Positions 35,170-43,488 of a DNA stretch of 64,000 nt are shown piece by piece. Each line of letters starts with the position of its first letter. Within the stretch, counting starts at the first letter, position 1. Made by a program: the position numbers and the translations under genes. The notes under the pieces are model-generated. The model was not told the origin of the DNA, did no database searches, and worked only from the letters and a program-made list of their open reading frames with translations. Source of the DNA: Bacteroidota bacterium (GTDB taxonomy: Bacteria > Bacteroidota > Bacteroidia > AKYH767-A > OLB10); assembly GCA_016717725.1 (NCBI GenBank), contig JADKFA010000012.1, positions 62,001-126,000 of the forward strand, read 5' to 3'.

Positions 35170-36900
35170 TTAGTGTCGGATAAATCGTTTGCTGTCATTG
35201 ATACTATAATCACTATTACTAAATCGAATGGTGTATAATCCTCTGCTTAAACGTTCAGCAGGTAAATTGAAATAAAGAGTTCCTATTTCAGAGTAAAAAT
35301 TGGAACTTAATACTAATTTTCCATCGGCACTAAATATTTCCATGCGCATAGGTTCAACGAGATTATGACTCAAGCTACACCATGTGTTTTCATTTCCCGC
35401 TGGATTTGGGTAGATGTTGATGTTGAAGGTTAACTCACTTGGATCAACTCGGCGTACAGGGGATAATTGTGAAAGTCCGTTGTTATCAAAAATGGTGAGT
35501 CGGTAATAAGTACTTGTATCTAAGATGTCCGGATCTAACCATGAATACAAAGCAGTATTCCCTAAGCTTCCAGTTGCGTTTGTAGTTGCTGCGAAATTAT
35601 AAACTACAGCATCAGTCGATTTTTCAATGTTGAAATAATCAGTGTTAAATTCATTTAATGTTGACCAGTTGAGCAATGCATGGTCACCTGATTTCACTGC
35701 AGTGAAACTAATTAATTCAAATGTTGGAGCGTCTGCATTTCGTGTGAACCAAACGGGTGCCGTCCAAATTTTATTTCCATCGGCTTGAGTAATTTCAGCG
35801 AAATAATAATAGGTAGTCGCCACCGGGATGATATGCGTATAACTCATCGAATCAGCAAAAGTGCTGAGGTGTAAAATGGTTGCACGAGTTCCACTTCCAG
35901 GAACACCGTAAAATATTTTTATACTGTCGGTGTTTTCATTGTCAGGATCATCTACTACAAGTCTTATTTGTGGATCTTGATTTGCACTACAACTGGTGCC
36001 CATACCATACCCACTTACTGAGAAATAAATTTTAGCATTCCAATCATCAGAAGCATAAAAACTACTTCTGCGAAACGCTTGCATGATCGACTTACGGTTA
36101 AGGCTATCCGTAATTACTACGGTTCTTCCCGTATGTGATCGGCCAAAATTGATATTGTGATTGTCGTGATCGAATCCAGGCGCAACATGATATCCTATTT
36201 TTAATAAATCGAGGTAGCGTGATAAGTGTGTGGATGTTGGTAAATCACTATACGTTGTATCTGTTGAGAATGCTGGTCCACTCTTAATTGCTAAACCCAC
36301 AATCGCCGAATCCCACAGAGCGTTGTACGGGTTGTTTTGTATGCCGCCAAAATCGGTCGACTCCATATGAGCGAGGTATGCAAATGCGCTATCTCCTCGC
36401 GCAGCAACCATATTGAACAAAGAATTATAGTCGGACTGCGCATTAAAAATATCATAGTTTCCCGATTCCCATCCAATCAAACTATCAATACCATAAATGA
36501 CAACATGTCCTCCAGTACTGATAATTCCCCATTCCATTCCGTACATAGTAGGAAAAATTCCATCTAAATTTGTTGAATCAGCTTCCGCAATTCCTTTGTG
36601 ATAATCGGGCCTTTGCATACCACCTCCGGAGTGGTTATGATCCGAAATTCCCCAAAAATTTACATTCAATGCTTTCGTTTGTACGTATTCAAAACACGAT
36701 TTTGCAGTTAAATAGTTTGGATCATTGGCCATATTTCCATCCGAATACTCGCAATGTGAATGAATATTTCCGAACCAAAAATGACTTTGTGCATTGCCGT
36801 TACTCACAATAAATAAAAAAAGCAGGCTAAAACCGACCTCCTTTATATTTGAAAAAAAGGGGGTAAGTAGACTTGTTAATTTCTTTTTGGGCCTGGTCAT
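35170..36900 (-). CDS. Secreted PHP-type (CehA/McbA-like) metallohydrolase with T9SS domain
   Basis: A 576-residue exported protein. After a long N-terminal signal region (hydrophobic stretch VGFSLLFLFIVSNGNAQS) comes WFGNIHSHCEYSDG, the H-x-H-x-x-x-S-D-G metal motif of PHP domains. FWGISDHNHSGG, GMEWGIISTGGHVVIYGI, AYLAHMES and APGFDHDNHNINFG supply further His/Asp ligands. From about residue 395 there is a fibronectin-like segment and from ~490 a T9SS type A domain (NINIYPNPAGNENTWCSLSH). PHP domains of this sort hydrolyse phosphoesters or carboxylic esters; a surface-exported version is uncommon. Confidence 0.88.
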   Translation of the reverse strand: MTRPKKKLTSLLTPFFSNIKEVGFSLLFLFIVSNGNAQSHFWFGNIHSHCEYSDGNMANDPNYLTAKSCFEYVQTKALNVNFWGISDHNHSGGGMQRPDYHKGIAEADSTNLDGIFPTMYGMEWGIISTGGHVVIYGIDSLIGWESGNYDIFNAQSDYNSLFNMVAARGDSAFAYLAHMESTDFGGIQNNPYNALWDSAIVGLAIKSGPAFSTDTTYSDLPTSTHLSRYLDLLKIGYHVAPGFDHDNHNINFGRSHTGRTVVITDSLNRKSIMQAFRRSSFYASDDWNAKIYFSVSGYGMGTSCSANQDPQIRLVVDDPDNENTDSIKIFYGVPGSGTRATILHLSTFADSMSYTHIIPVATTYYYFAEITQADGNKIWTAPVWFTRNADAPTFELISFTAVKSGDHALLNWSTLNEFNTDYFNIEKSTDAVVYNFAATTNATGSLGNTALYSWLDPDILDTSTYYRLTIFDNNGLSQLSPVRRVDPSELTFNINIYPNPAGNENTWCSLSHNLVEPMRMEIFSADGKLVLSSNFYSEIGTLYFNLPAERLSRGLYTIRFSNSDYSINDSKRFIRH

Positions 36901-37041
36901 ATTTTATTGGAGCTATTGAATAACAATCAAATGCGAAATAAACTATCGATTTCTTAAGGCGATACATATTTAAATATGTTGATTGTTTACAAGCTCTACC
37001 AAAATTACATTAATTTTTTATAATTCTCTACTTTCATGAAT

Positions 37042-37049
37042 TACTTTTG
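37042..37049 (+). promoter_or_regulatory. Candidate -7 box before the SHOCT gene
   Basis: TACTTTTG fits TAnnTTTG and lies 32 bases before the first ATG. The -33 element is not clear, so confidence is limited. Confidence 0.4.
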
Positions 37050-37081
37050 CCAAAGATTTTTGTAGTTTAACCAACTGAAAT

Positions 37082-37711
37082 ATGAAGTTCCCACGAATGA
37101 ATCATTCGAAGAAGCGTTTAGTTAGAAATTATGTGTTGATAGTAGGGTGTATCCTTTTTAGTGGGATGGTTTCTGCTCAATCAACGAATCCCTCTTCATC
37201 AAAACGAATTGGCACTGTAACAAAGAAGCCCATTGTGCAAGTTGTTGATCGGAGAGCTATGCTTATTGATAGTCTCTCTTCTTTTGTAGATTACATTTTA
37301 GTACAACAAGATTCTTTGAGGCAAATTATGCAATCGCAAAAGGCAAGAATGGATTCTAGTATTTCTGCTTTGGAAGATGTGAGTGCCGAAAATGCAAAAC
37401 TTAAAGAATCTTTAAAAGATGCACAAGGTGATACATTACAATCAAATCATACCAACTCCATACTTTTTATTTTTAATGTGGGTGTAGGAATATTTTTATT
37501 GATTGCATTGTTGTGGATGTTTATGAAAAAGAAAAGTGATGGCGAAAGAGAGGATGATGAAGTATCAAGTAAATCAAATGGAAAAGTTAGTAAAGATGAA
37601 AGTTTCGATCACAAATTGGATCGCATTCAGAAACTTGGATCTTTGAGGGATAAAGGATTATTGACGGATGAAGAATTTAATTTACAGAAAAGTCAAATTC
37701 TAGGAGAGTAA
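37082..37711 (+). CDS. SHOCT-domain membrane protein
   Basis: A 209-residue protein with an N-terminal signal or anchor (LVRNYVLIVGCILFSGMVSA), a coiled-coil periplasmic part (residues ~55-115), one membrane helix (SILFIFNVGVGIFLLIALLW) and a cytosolic tail. The tail ends in a SHOCT motif: LDRIQKLGSLRDKGLLTDEE followed by FNLQKSQILG. SHOCT segments are short oligomerisation helices found at protein ends. A start at the second ATG (37097, MNHSKKRL) is equally possible. The next gene follows after 19 bases. Confidence 0.75.
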   Translation: MKFPRMNHSKKRLVRNYVLIVGCILFSGMVSAQSTNPSSSKRIGTVTKKPIVQVVDRRAMLIDSLSSFVDYILVQQDSLRQIMQSQKARMDSSISALEDVSAENAKLKESLKDAQGDTLQSNHTNSILFIFNVGVGIFLLIALLWMFMKKKSDGEREDDEVSSKSNGKVSKDESFDHKLDRIQKLGSLRDKGLLTDEEFNLQKSQILGE

Positions 37712-37730
37712 AAAAGGAAGGGAAAGGAAG

Positions 37731-38366
37731 ATGCGAAGTATAAGTACACAGTTTAGAAAAGTAACTCCGGTACTCCTCATTTCGTGGATTGTCACTACGT
37801 TGACTTTGCTTATTTCCATTTTTGTAAGTATCAATAAGGATATTGAACTTGATAATTTTACACAAGATCCTAATGCGCAATTCAATGCACCATTTTATGT
37901 TGGGTTCTTTTCGAATGTTGGAATTATGATTTGGAGTGCCGCATTATCAATTTGTTTTTATGGTGCTTGGCGCACCGATGCTAAAACGGATAAACGAGCT
38001 CAAGAGTTTTTAATTTTTAGCGGGTTAATTACGATGTTGATGACCTTTGATGATTTGTTTCAGTTACACGAGTTGGTTTTCCCGAAGTATTTAAGTATTT
38101 CTGAGAATATGGTGTATCTCACGTATCTCAATATTTACATGATTTATTTTATTCGTTTTAGAAGGCAATTATTGAATTCTGATTTTATTGTTTTAGGAAT
38201 TTCTTTCTTCTTGCTTGGATTATCTACCATCATTGATATTCTCCCGCTTCCTATTGAAAAAGATACTTTTTTAGAAGACGCCATAAAATTATTAGGCGCT
38301 ATCACTTGGTTAATTTATTTTGTTCGTACTGCGGATGAAGTGGTGGAGAAAAATGCAGTGAAGTAG
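37731..38366 (+). CDS. Six-helix membrane protein of unknown function
   Basis: A 211-residue protein with six predicted membrane helices: VLLISWIVTTLTLLISIFVS; FYVGFFSNVGIMIWSAALSI; LIFSGLITMLMTFDDLFQLH; VYLTYLNIYMIYFIRF; FIVLGISFFLLGLSTIIDIL; AIKLLGAITWLIYFVRTADE. Several charged or polar residues sit in or at the ends of helices (FDDLFQLHE, STIID, RTADE), suggesting either a metal site or a channel, but I recognise no family. It is in line with the SHOCT gene, 19 bases away. Confidence 0.7.
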   Translation: MRSISTQFRKVTPVLLISWIVTTLTLLISIFVSINKDIELDNFTQDPNAQFNAPFYVGFFSNVGIMIWSAALSICFYGAWRTDAKTDKRAQEFLIFSGLITMLMTFDDLFQLHELVFPKYLSISENMVYLTYLNIYMIYFIRFRRQLLNSDFIVLGISFFLLGLSTIIDILPLPIEKDTFLEDAIKLLGAITWLIYFVRTADEVVEKNAVK

Positions 38367-38379
38367 AAAAGAGGAAAAT

Positions 38380-38706
38380 TTATTCTTCTTTGATTTCGAT
38401 AATACCGCTAGTCGGAAAATCTATTAGGAAATCTAGTAATTTAGGAACCAAGCGCGACAATGTTAAGAAAGTATTGTCTTGTGCATTTAATACCAAGACG
38501 AGAACATCATATTTCTTAAAATTTTGTTGATGTTGCAAGTTCTTATCAAATGTGATGAGCGCATGAAATTGATGTTGAGTCATCAAAAGTAGGAGTTCGC
38601 CATTTTTCTTCCCATTCCATCCCATATCAGACACGCTATAAACATCATGCCCTTTCAGTTCTTGTTTTAACCTTTTGGGAAGATTTTCATCAAGCAGCAG
38701 TTTCAT
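38380..38706 (-). CDS. DUF5615-family PIN-like protein (putative toxin)
   Basis: A 108-residue PIN-like nuclease fold: MKLLLDENLPKRLKQELKGH with the first acidic residues, VSDMGWNGKKNGELLLL, ALITFDKNLQHQQN, and a C-terminal strand and helix. The acidic positions D6, E7, D36 and the later TFD are those expected for a metal site. The longer frame upstream overlaps the DUF433 gene in another phase, so the start is placed at ATG 38706. DUF433-DUF5615 pairs are predicted type II toxin-antitoxin modules. Confidence 0.82.
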   Translation of the reverse strand: MKLLLDENLPKRLKQELKGHDVYSVSDMGWNGKKNGELLLLMTQHQFHALITFDKNLQHQQNFKKYDVLVLVLNAQDNTFLTLSRLVPKLLDFLIDFPTSGIIEIKEE

Positions 38707-38932
38707 ATAGCTTTGATATATTTCCTGAAGAAAATAGATTCTCTGCAACTTCAAGAATAGAAATTGCTTGCTCTTTTTTTACAGTTGGAAAATCGGCCAA
38801 AAACTCATCTAGTGACACCCCTCGTTCTAAGTGATAAAACAAAGAAACAACTGGAACCCGAGTGCCCATAAAAACAGGTTGACCTCCTTGTACTTCGGCG
38901 TCAATGGAAACTAAATCTTTGATATTTTTCAT
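38690..38932 (-). CDS. DUF433 domain protein (putative antitoxin)
   Basis: An 80-residue protein of the DUF433 family: DLVSIDAEVQGGQPVFMGTR near the start, then VPVVSLFYHLERGVSLDEFL and DFPTVKKEQAISILEVAENL, a winged-helix-like small fold. Its stop overlaps the start of the PIN-like gene by 17 bases, giving a coupled antitoxin-first arrangement typical of such modules. A DNA-binding autoregulatory role is likely from the family, not from an operator I could see. Confidence 0.82.
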   Translation of the reverse strand: MKNIKDLVSIDAEVQGGQPVFMGTRVPVVSLFYHLERGVSLDEFLADFPTVKKEQAISILEVAENLFSSGNISKLYETAA

Positions 38933-38993
38933 ATCTCAAAGGTATTGATTTTTTACCTTTTTTTGATATTAAACTTAAGTATTTATTTCGTTG

Positions 38994-39197
38994 ACCGAGG
39001 GAACTCGAGGCCAATTCGCGTATTGGCCGAGGCACTCGATGCCAACAAACTGCTGCCCTCGAGAACCTCAGGCAGCTTGTGAAAATACAATATGCCTTTT
39101 GTTGGCTGAGGCTCTCGAGGCCAACCTAGCTGCTGCCCGCGAGTTCCCTCGGGCAGCGATAATTTAAATAATGTTGGCTGAGGCTCTCGAGGCCAAC
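38994..39197. repeat. Block of six imperfect palindromes
   Basis: Six consecutive hairpin-forming units, each about 25 bases, alternate between TTGGC(C/T)GAGG...GCCAAC forms and GCTGCC(C)...GGCAGC forms. GTTGGCTGAGGCTCTCGAGG-CCAAC occurs twice identically (39101-39125 and 39173-39197). The last unit ends two bases before the acs stop and could terminate acs transcripts. No coding sequence is seen in 38933-39198. Confidence 0.8.
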
Positions 39198-39198
39198 A

Positions 39199-41097
39199 TC
39201 ACTTCAAAGCCCCATCTTTAATACTTTCCACGACGGCTGGATCCAAGAGAGTAGAGGTATCTCCTAAATTATTCATTTCGCCTTCTGCAATTTTTCTTAA
39301 AATTCTCCGCATGATTTTTCCTGAGCGTGTTTTTGGAAGTCCACTTACAAATTGAATTTTGTCGGGCTTTGCTATGGCGCTAATCATTTTTGTGACGATG
39401 GAAAGTATTTCGATTCGGCTTTGATTGGGGTCTTCCAGCACATGGTCACAAATTACGTAAGCATAAATTCCTTGCCCTTTAATGGGATGAGGAAATCCAA
39501 CCACAGCCGATTCGATCACATGCGGATGTTCATTGATGGCATTCTCTACTTCCGCAGTACCTAGGCGATGTCCGGAAACATTAATGACATCATCCACACG
39601 ACCAATAATTCTATAGTAATTGTCGTAATCTCTACGACATCCATCTCCTGTAAAATATAAATTTGGATAGGTAGAAAAATAATTCAATCGACAACGTTCA
39701 TGATCACCATAGGTAGTGCGAATCATTCCAGGCCACGGGAATTTTATACATAAGTTTCCTTCTACATTGATTCCTTTTATTTCATTGCCTACACCATCTA
39801 CTAAAATAGGTTGAATGCCAGGTAGAGGCAATGTTGCGAAAGTGGGTTTAGTAGGAGTTATGTGCGCAAGAGGAGAAATCATGATTCCCCCTGTCTCCGT
39901 TTGCCACCAAGTATCTACAATCGCACATTTTCCTTTCCCGATTTTTTCATGATACCAAAGCCAAGCCTCTTCGTTGATGGGTTCACCCACCGATCCTAAT
40001 GTTTTCAAGGAGTCTAACGTATACGGCTGTACGAACTCATCGCCACAAGCCATCAAAGAACGGATAGCTGTTGGTGCAGTATAGAATATATTTACTTTAT
40101 GTTTATCAATCACCTCCCAAAAACGACCTGCATCCGGATAGGTAGGAATTCCTTCAAACATCACTGTCGTAGCGCCACACAATAGCGGACCGTAAACAAT
40201 ATAGGTATGTCCCGTTACCCAACCCACGTCAGCAGTACACCAATAAATATCTTTTTCCTCGTATTGGAAAACATTTTTGAATGTGTATCCTGCCCATACC
40301 ATGTATCCACCGCAAGTATGTACTACGCCTTTAGGTTTGCCAGTAGATCCAGAAGTGTATAAAATGAATAACATATCCTCTGCATCCATGGCTATAGGAT
40401 TACAAACATAACTGCAATCTGCAATTTCTTCGTGCCACCAGCGATCAACAAATTCATTCCAATTAATTTTTTGTTCGGTATGTCGAAACACTACTACATT
40501 TTTTACGCAGGAAGTTTGAAGCAAGGCTTCGTCAACAATTTCTTTTAATGAAATATCTTTTGCTCCGCGATGTGCACCATCCGCAGTGATTACAAATTTG
40601 CAAAGTGAATCATTGATTCGATCAGCTAATGATTGTGCTGAAAATCCAGCGAACACAATGGAATGAACCGCACCAATTCGAGCACAAGCCAACATGGTAA
40701 TTGCTGCTTCAGGAACCATGGGCATGTAAATACAAATTCGGTCTCCTTTTTCGGCACCTAATTTTTTTAACATGTTTGCCGTTTTGCAAACTTCTGCATG
40801 CAGTTGATTGTAAGTAATTTTCTTTGCGGGTTGGGTAGGATCATTCGGCTCCCATAAAATCGCAACTTGATTACCTCGTTCTTCTAAATGTCGATCGAGA
40901 CAATTTTCTGTAATGTTTAATTGTCCACCTTCAAACCATTTCACATCAAAGGCGTTAAAATTCCAGCTCAGTACTTTACTCCAAGGCTTTCTCCAACTAA
41001 ACTCCTCCGCAATGTTAGCCCAAAATTTTTCTGGATTTTCTACACTCTCTTGGTAAGCTGTATGGTATTCTTCGAGGTTTCTTATTCTTGAGTTCAT
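39199..41097 (-). CDS. acs: Acetyl-CoA synthetase (acetate--CoA ligase)
   Basis: A 632-residue AMP-forming enzyme activating acetate with ATP and CoA. It contains the P-loop-like YTSGSTGKPKGVVHT near residue 260, DTWWQTETGGIMISPL (core A5), YFTGDGCRRDYDNYYRIIGR (A7/A8) and the C-terminal KTRSGKIMRRILRK with the lysine commonly acetylated for control. The Trp at the acyl pocket (DTWW) fits acetate specificity. Length (usual about 630-650) is normal. It is monocistronic, with palindromic repeats at its 3' end. Confidence 0.97.
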   Translation of the reverse strand: MNSRIRNLEEYHTAYQESVENPEKFWANIAEEFSWRKPWSKVLSWNFNAFDVKWFEGGQLNITENCLDRHLEERGNQVAILWEPNDPTQPAKKITYNQLHAEVCKTANMLKKLGAEKGDRICIYMPMVPEAAITMLACARIGAVHSIVFAGFSAQSLADRINDSLCKFVITADGAHRGAKDISLKEIVDEALLQTSCVKNVVVFRHTEQKINWNEFVDRWWHEEIADCSYVCNPIAMDAEDMLFILYTSGSTGKPKGVVHTCGGYMVWAGYTFKNVFQYEEKDIYWCTADVGWVTGHTYIVYGPLLCGATTVMFEGIPTYPDAGRFWEVIDKHKVNIFYTAPTAIRSLMACGDEFVQPYTLDSLKTLGSVGEPINEEAWLWYHEKIGKGKCAIVDTWWQTETGGIMISPLAHITPTKPTFATLPLPGIQPILVDGVGNEIKGINVEGNLCIKFPWPGMIRTTYGDHERCRLNYFSTYPNLYFTGDGCRRDYDNYYRIIGRVDDVINVSGHRLGTAEVENAINEHPHVIESAVVGFPHPIKGQGIYAYVICDHVLEDPNQSRIEILSIVTKMISAIAKPDKIQFVSGLPKTRSGKIMRRILRKIAEGEMNNLGDTSTLLDPAVVESIKDGALK

Positions 41098-41239
41098 TTT
41101 TTATAGACTAGGGTAGTGATTCAAATATACGAAAGTTTATGAAATGTTAATTTATTGATGATTTTAGAATTGCAATAGTGACGTAAGGGTTTGTGCGTAT
41201 TTATTTTATTTTTTTCCCCCTGATCCGTAAATTGCATAA

Positions 41240-41566
41240 GTGAATGTCAAAAAGTGGATAATCTTCTATGCCTTTTCCTCCCCCTTCGGATTAGTAGCCT
41301 CCGCTCCTAGAGAGCTCATCTTAAAAGTTCCTCCACTCAAGGAGCATACCGTCTTTAATATCAAGAAACAGATGAATTGTTTGATCAATGTTCATTTCTG
41401 CGGTTATGATGTTGCAAGCTCTTGTTTGTTTTTGAGGTATGATCCTGAAAGTATGCTCGAAACGGATATTATTGTGACAAGCATTTGTGCACTGAATGGA
41501 AAAATAGAAGTGATCCCTATCATTGGCTATACTATTTATGATGTCATCGATGGAAAATTAAAATGA
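41240..41566 (+). CDS. Small hypothetical protein
   Basis: A 108-residue frame starting with GTG (codon at 41240). The N-terminus WIIFYAFSSPFGLVASAPRE could be a weak signal peptide. The rest (INVHFCGYDVASSCLFLRYD, IVTSICALNGKIEVIP) has the strand-helix rhythm of small ferredoxin-like folds, but no motif such as CxxC is present and I recognise no family. A promoter was not identified. It may be a real small gene or a chance frame. Confidence 0.4.
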   Translation: MNVKKWIIFYAFSSPFGLVASAPRELILKVPPLKEHTVFNIKKQMNCLINVHFCGYDVASSCLFLRYDPESMLETDIIVTSICALNGKIEVIPIIGYTIYDVIDGKLK

Positions 41567-41747
41567 TATTGATGAATCCATCTACCTAAAACGTTGAGCT
41601 AATACCATCGATTGTTATTTTATTCTCTCTTAAAAGTTCTGATCAAGATTTTGATTGAAATGATATCATTGCACTGTTTTACATTTAGTAATTATTTTTA
41701 ATTATCCGTGTCAAATCATTTTAAAGGCGATGGACATTTATTTATGA

Positions 41748-41925
41748 TGACCCCAGAGGAGTCAAATCTTTATAGAAAACGACGTTTATTATTTTTTAAC
41801 CTGACCCCAGCGGGGTCAAATCTTAATAGAAAACGATATCCATTATTTTTTAGCCTGACCCCAGAGGGGTCAAATCTTTATAGAAAACGACGTCCATTTT
41901 TTTTAGCCTGACCCCAGAGGGGTCA
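41748..41925 (+). repeat. Tandem array of ~54-base repeats with GACCCC hairpins
   Basis: Four copies of TGACCCCAGAGGGGTCA (starts 41748, 41802, 41856, 41909) are separated by conserved spacers carrying AAATCTTTATAGAAAACGAC and TTATTTTTTAGCC. The period is 54, 54 and 53 bases. Each TGACCCC/GGGGTCA forms a 7-bp hairpin. Because 54 is a multiple of three the array reads as an open frame, which I do not regard as a gene. The rest of 41567-42035 holds nothing recognisable. Confidence 0.85.
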
Positions 41926-42035
41926 CACCAACACCCGAAAACAAAGGCCGAATTAATTGGTCCAATAAAAGTTGTGGTTAACCTCTCAATCAGAATGAAA
42001 TCTTTGTATAATGTTATATTTAGGAATGGTATAAA

Positions 42036-42743
42036 CTAAGGTGTACTCAATGCAACGGGAAGAATTTTCCCATTGAAAAACTTGCTACCATTCTCTGTAA
42101 ACCAAGCTACAAATTCACCCATTTCATTCGCTTTTAATGGAGCTTCGTAACCAGGAAAAGCTTGATGCAACATCTCCGTTTGAACTGCACCTAAGGCCAA
42201 ACAATTGACTTTAATTTTTTCATCTTTTAATTCATTGGCTAAACATTCGGTCAAGACACATAACGCTCCTTTGCTGCTAGAGTAAGCACTCAAGCCATCA
42301 AACTTCACGCTTCCTTGTACGCCACCCACCGAAGAAATATTCACGACATGTGCGCCTTTCGCTTTTTTTAATAAGGGTAGCAAATGTTGGGTTAATCGAA
42401 ATGGAGCAAAGACATTCACTTCATATATTTTTTGCAAATCAGAAGTGCTAATTTCTTCAAATTTCTTACTTACTAAATAGCCAGCGTTATGGATCACTCC
42501 AGTAAGATGATTCACGCCCTTTTTCTTTAAGTCATCAACCAAAGCAGTTAAATTTCCATTTTCAAGGTCGAAAGGAAGGATGTCAATTTTATCTTCTGAA
42601 GCTTGGCGTAATGATTCAAGTTTTGTTGCGTTTCTGGCAATAGCAATGACTTTGTTCCGTTTATTTTGGGCAAGAACCAAGGCGCTCGCAAAGCCAATTC
42701 CGGAGGAGGCTCCTGTCACTAAATAGTAATGTTGATATTCCAT
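42036..42743 (-). CDS. SDR-family NAD(P)-dependent oxidoreductase
   Basis: A 235-residue short-chain dehydrogenase: cofactor loop TGASSGIGFASAL at residues 9-21, the HNAGYLV segment (NAG motif), catalytic Ser in NISSVGGVQGS, and the YSSSKGA (Y-x-x-x-K) catalytic pair. The usual active-site order S-Y-K is intact. The substrate is unknown. The start is ATG 42743 (MEYQHYYLVTGAS); the frame continues 12 codons further upstream but without family residues. Confidence 0.9.
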   Translation of the reverse strand: MEYQHYYLVTGASSGIGFASALVLAQNKRNKVIAIARNATKLESLRQASEDKIDILPFDLENGNLTALVDDLKKKGVNHLTGVIHNAGYLVSKKFEEISTSDLQKIYEVNVFAPFRLTQHLLPLLKKAKGAHVVNISSVGGVQGSVKFDGLSAYSSSKGALCVLTECLANELKDEKIKVNCLALGAVQTEMLHQAFPGYEAPLKANEMGEFVAWFTENGSKFFNGKILPVALSTP

Positions 42744-42788
42744 TTTATAAATTCCTTCCTGCAAAGGAATAAAAATCAATGAAAGTTG

Positions 42789-42796
42789 TACCTTTG
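42789..42796 (+). promoter_or_regulatory. Candidate -7 box before the barrel gene at 42810
   Basis: TACCTTTG fits TAnnTTTG and ends 13 bases before the ATG; no clear -33 TTG is seen. Confidence 0.4.
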
Positions 42797-42809
42797 ATTT
42801 GTAATTATT

Positions 42810-43364
42810 ATGAGAAAATATTTATTGCTGGTAGTTTTATCGTTGGTAGCTACCATTTCTTTTAGTCAGGAAAGTGAAGAGCAACCCACTCTATTGGTGA
42901 GGGATAAGCCCGACTTCAAAGATCGACTCTTTTTTGGTGGAAATGTGGGTCTTAGTTTCGGATCGCTCACTTACATCAATGTGGCACCTACCATCGGATA
43001 TAAAATAACCGAAAAGTTCGGAATGGGTTTAGGGCCTACTTACACGTATTATAATGATCGACGTTTTGTGAATTACCGATACGAGACTCATATTTATGGG
43101 GGTCGAACTTTTGCGCAGTACCAAGCTTTGGAGAGCGTACTGCTCTATTCAGAATTTGAAGTGGTGAATATTGAAGTGCCCGACTTGCTTTTTACAAAAC
43201 TAATTCGCACCAATGTTCCCAGTCTTTTTGTAGGTGGCGGTTATACGCAGCGCATGGGAAGTAATTCCGCTATAACACTTATGATTTTGTATAACGTGAT
43301 GGAAAGTGATTATAAGATTTATGAAAATCCAATACTCCGACTTGGCTTTAATTTTGGAATGTGA
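42810..43364 (+). CDS. Small outer-membrane beta-barrel protein, unknown function
   Basis: A 184-residue protein with signal peptide MRKYLLLVVLSLVATISFSQ and a series of amphipathic strands: RLFFGGNVGLSFGSLTYINV, APTIGYKITEKFGMGLGPTY, RYETHIYGGRTFAQYQALES, FVGGGYTQRMGSNSAITLMI. It ends ILRLGFNFGM, close to the aromatic barrel terminus. It resembles the small barrel proteins annotated simply as outer membrane beta-barrel in Bacteroidota. No partner gene is evident; the 3' neighbour rsmH is convergent. Confidence 0.75.
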   Translation: MRKYLLLVVLSLVATISFSQESEEQPTLLVRDKPDFKDRLFFGGNVGLSFGSLTYINVAPTIGYKITEKFGMGLGPTYTYYNDRRFVNYRYETHIYGGRTFAQYQALESVLLYSEFEVVNIEVPDLLFTKLIRTNVPSLFVGGGYTQRMGSNSAITLMILYNVMESDYKIYENPILRLGFNFGM

Positions 43365-43376
43365 AAATTAGCTTCT

Positions 43377-43488
43377 ATCCCGCAGTACTGCGGGATTCAA
43401 GTTTCCTCCAGATAGCTATCTGGACTCCCATCTCCCTCGCGAAGCTTCGCGATCCCAACTCCGATTCTCCCATTCTCCTAACTCCCAT
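43377..43488. repeat. Mixed palindromic repeats between the barrel gene and rsmH
   Basis: Contains CCCGCAGTACTGCGGG (43380-43395), TCCAGATAGCTATCTGGA (43407-43424, a variant of the 18-base palindrome) and a TCGCGAAGCTTCGCGA palindrome near 43437-43452, followed by CCATCTCCC-like repeats. No gene. Confidence 0.8.

Noticed and set aside
41240..41566. Heavy-metal-associated-like domain in the small hypothetical protein
   Set aside because: The metal-binding CxxC is absent and the resemblance is only to the general fold rhythm.
41708..41911. 67-residue open frame over the 54-base repeats
   Set aside because: The frame exists because the repeat period is a multiple of three; no start signal or known family.
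41748..41925. Possible CRISPR array
   Set aside because: The spacers are as conserved as the repeat words, each unit forms its own hairpin, and no cas gene is present in the window.
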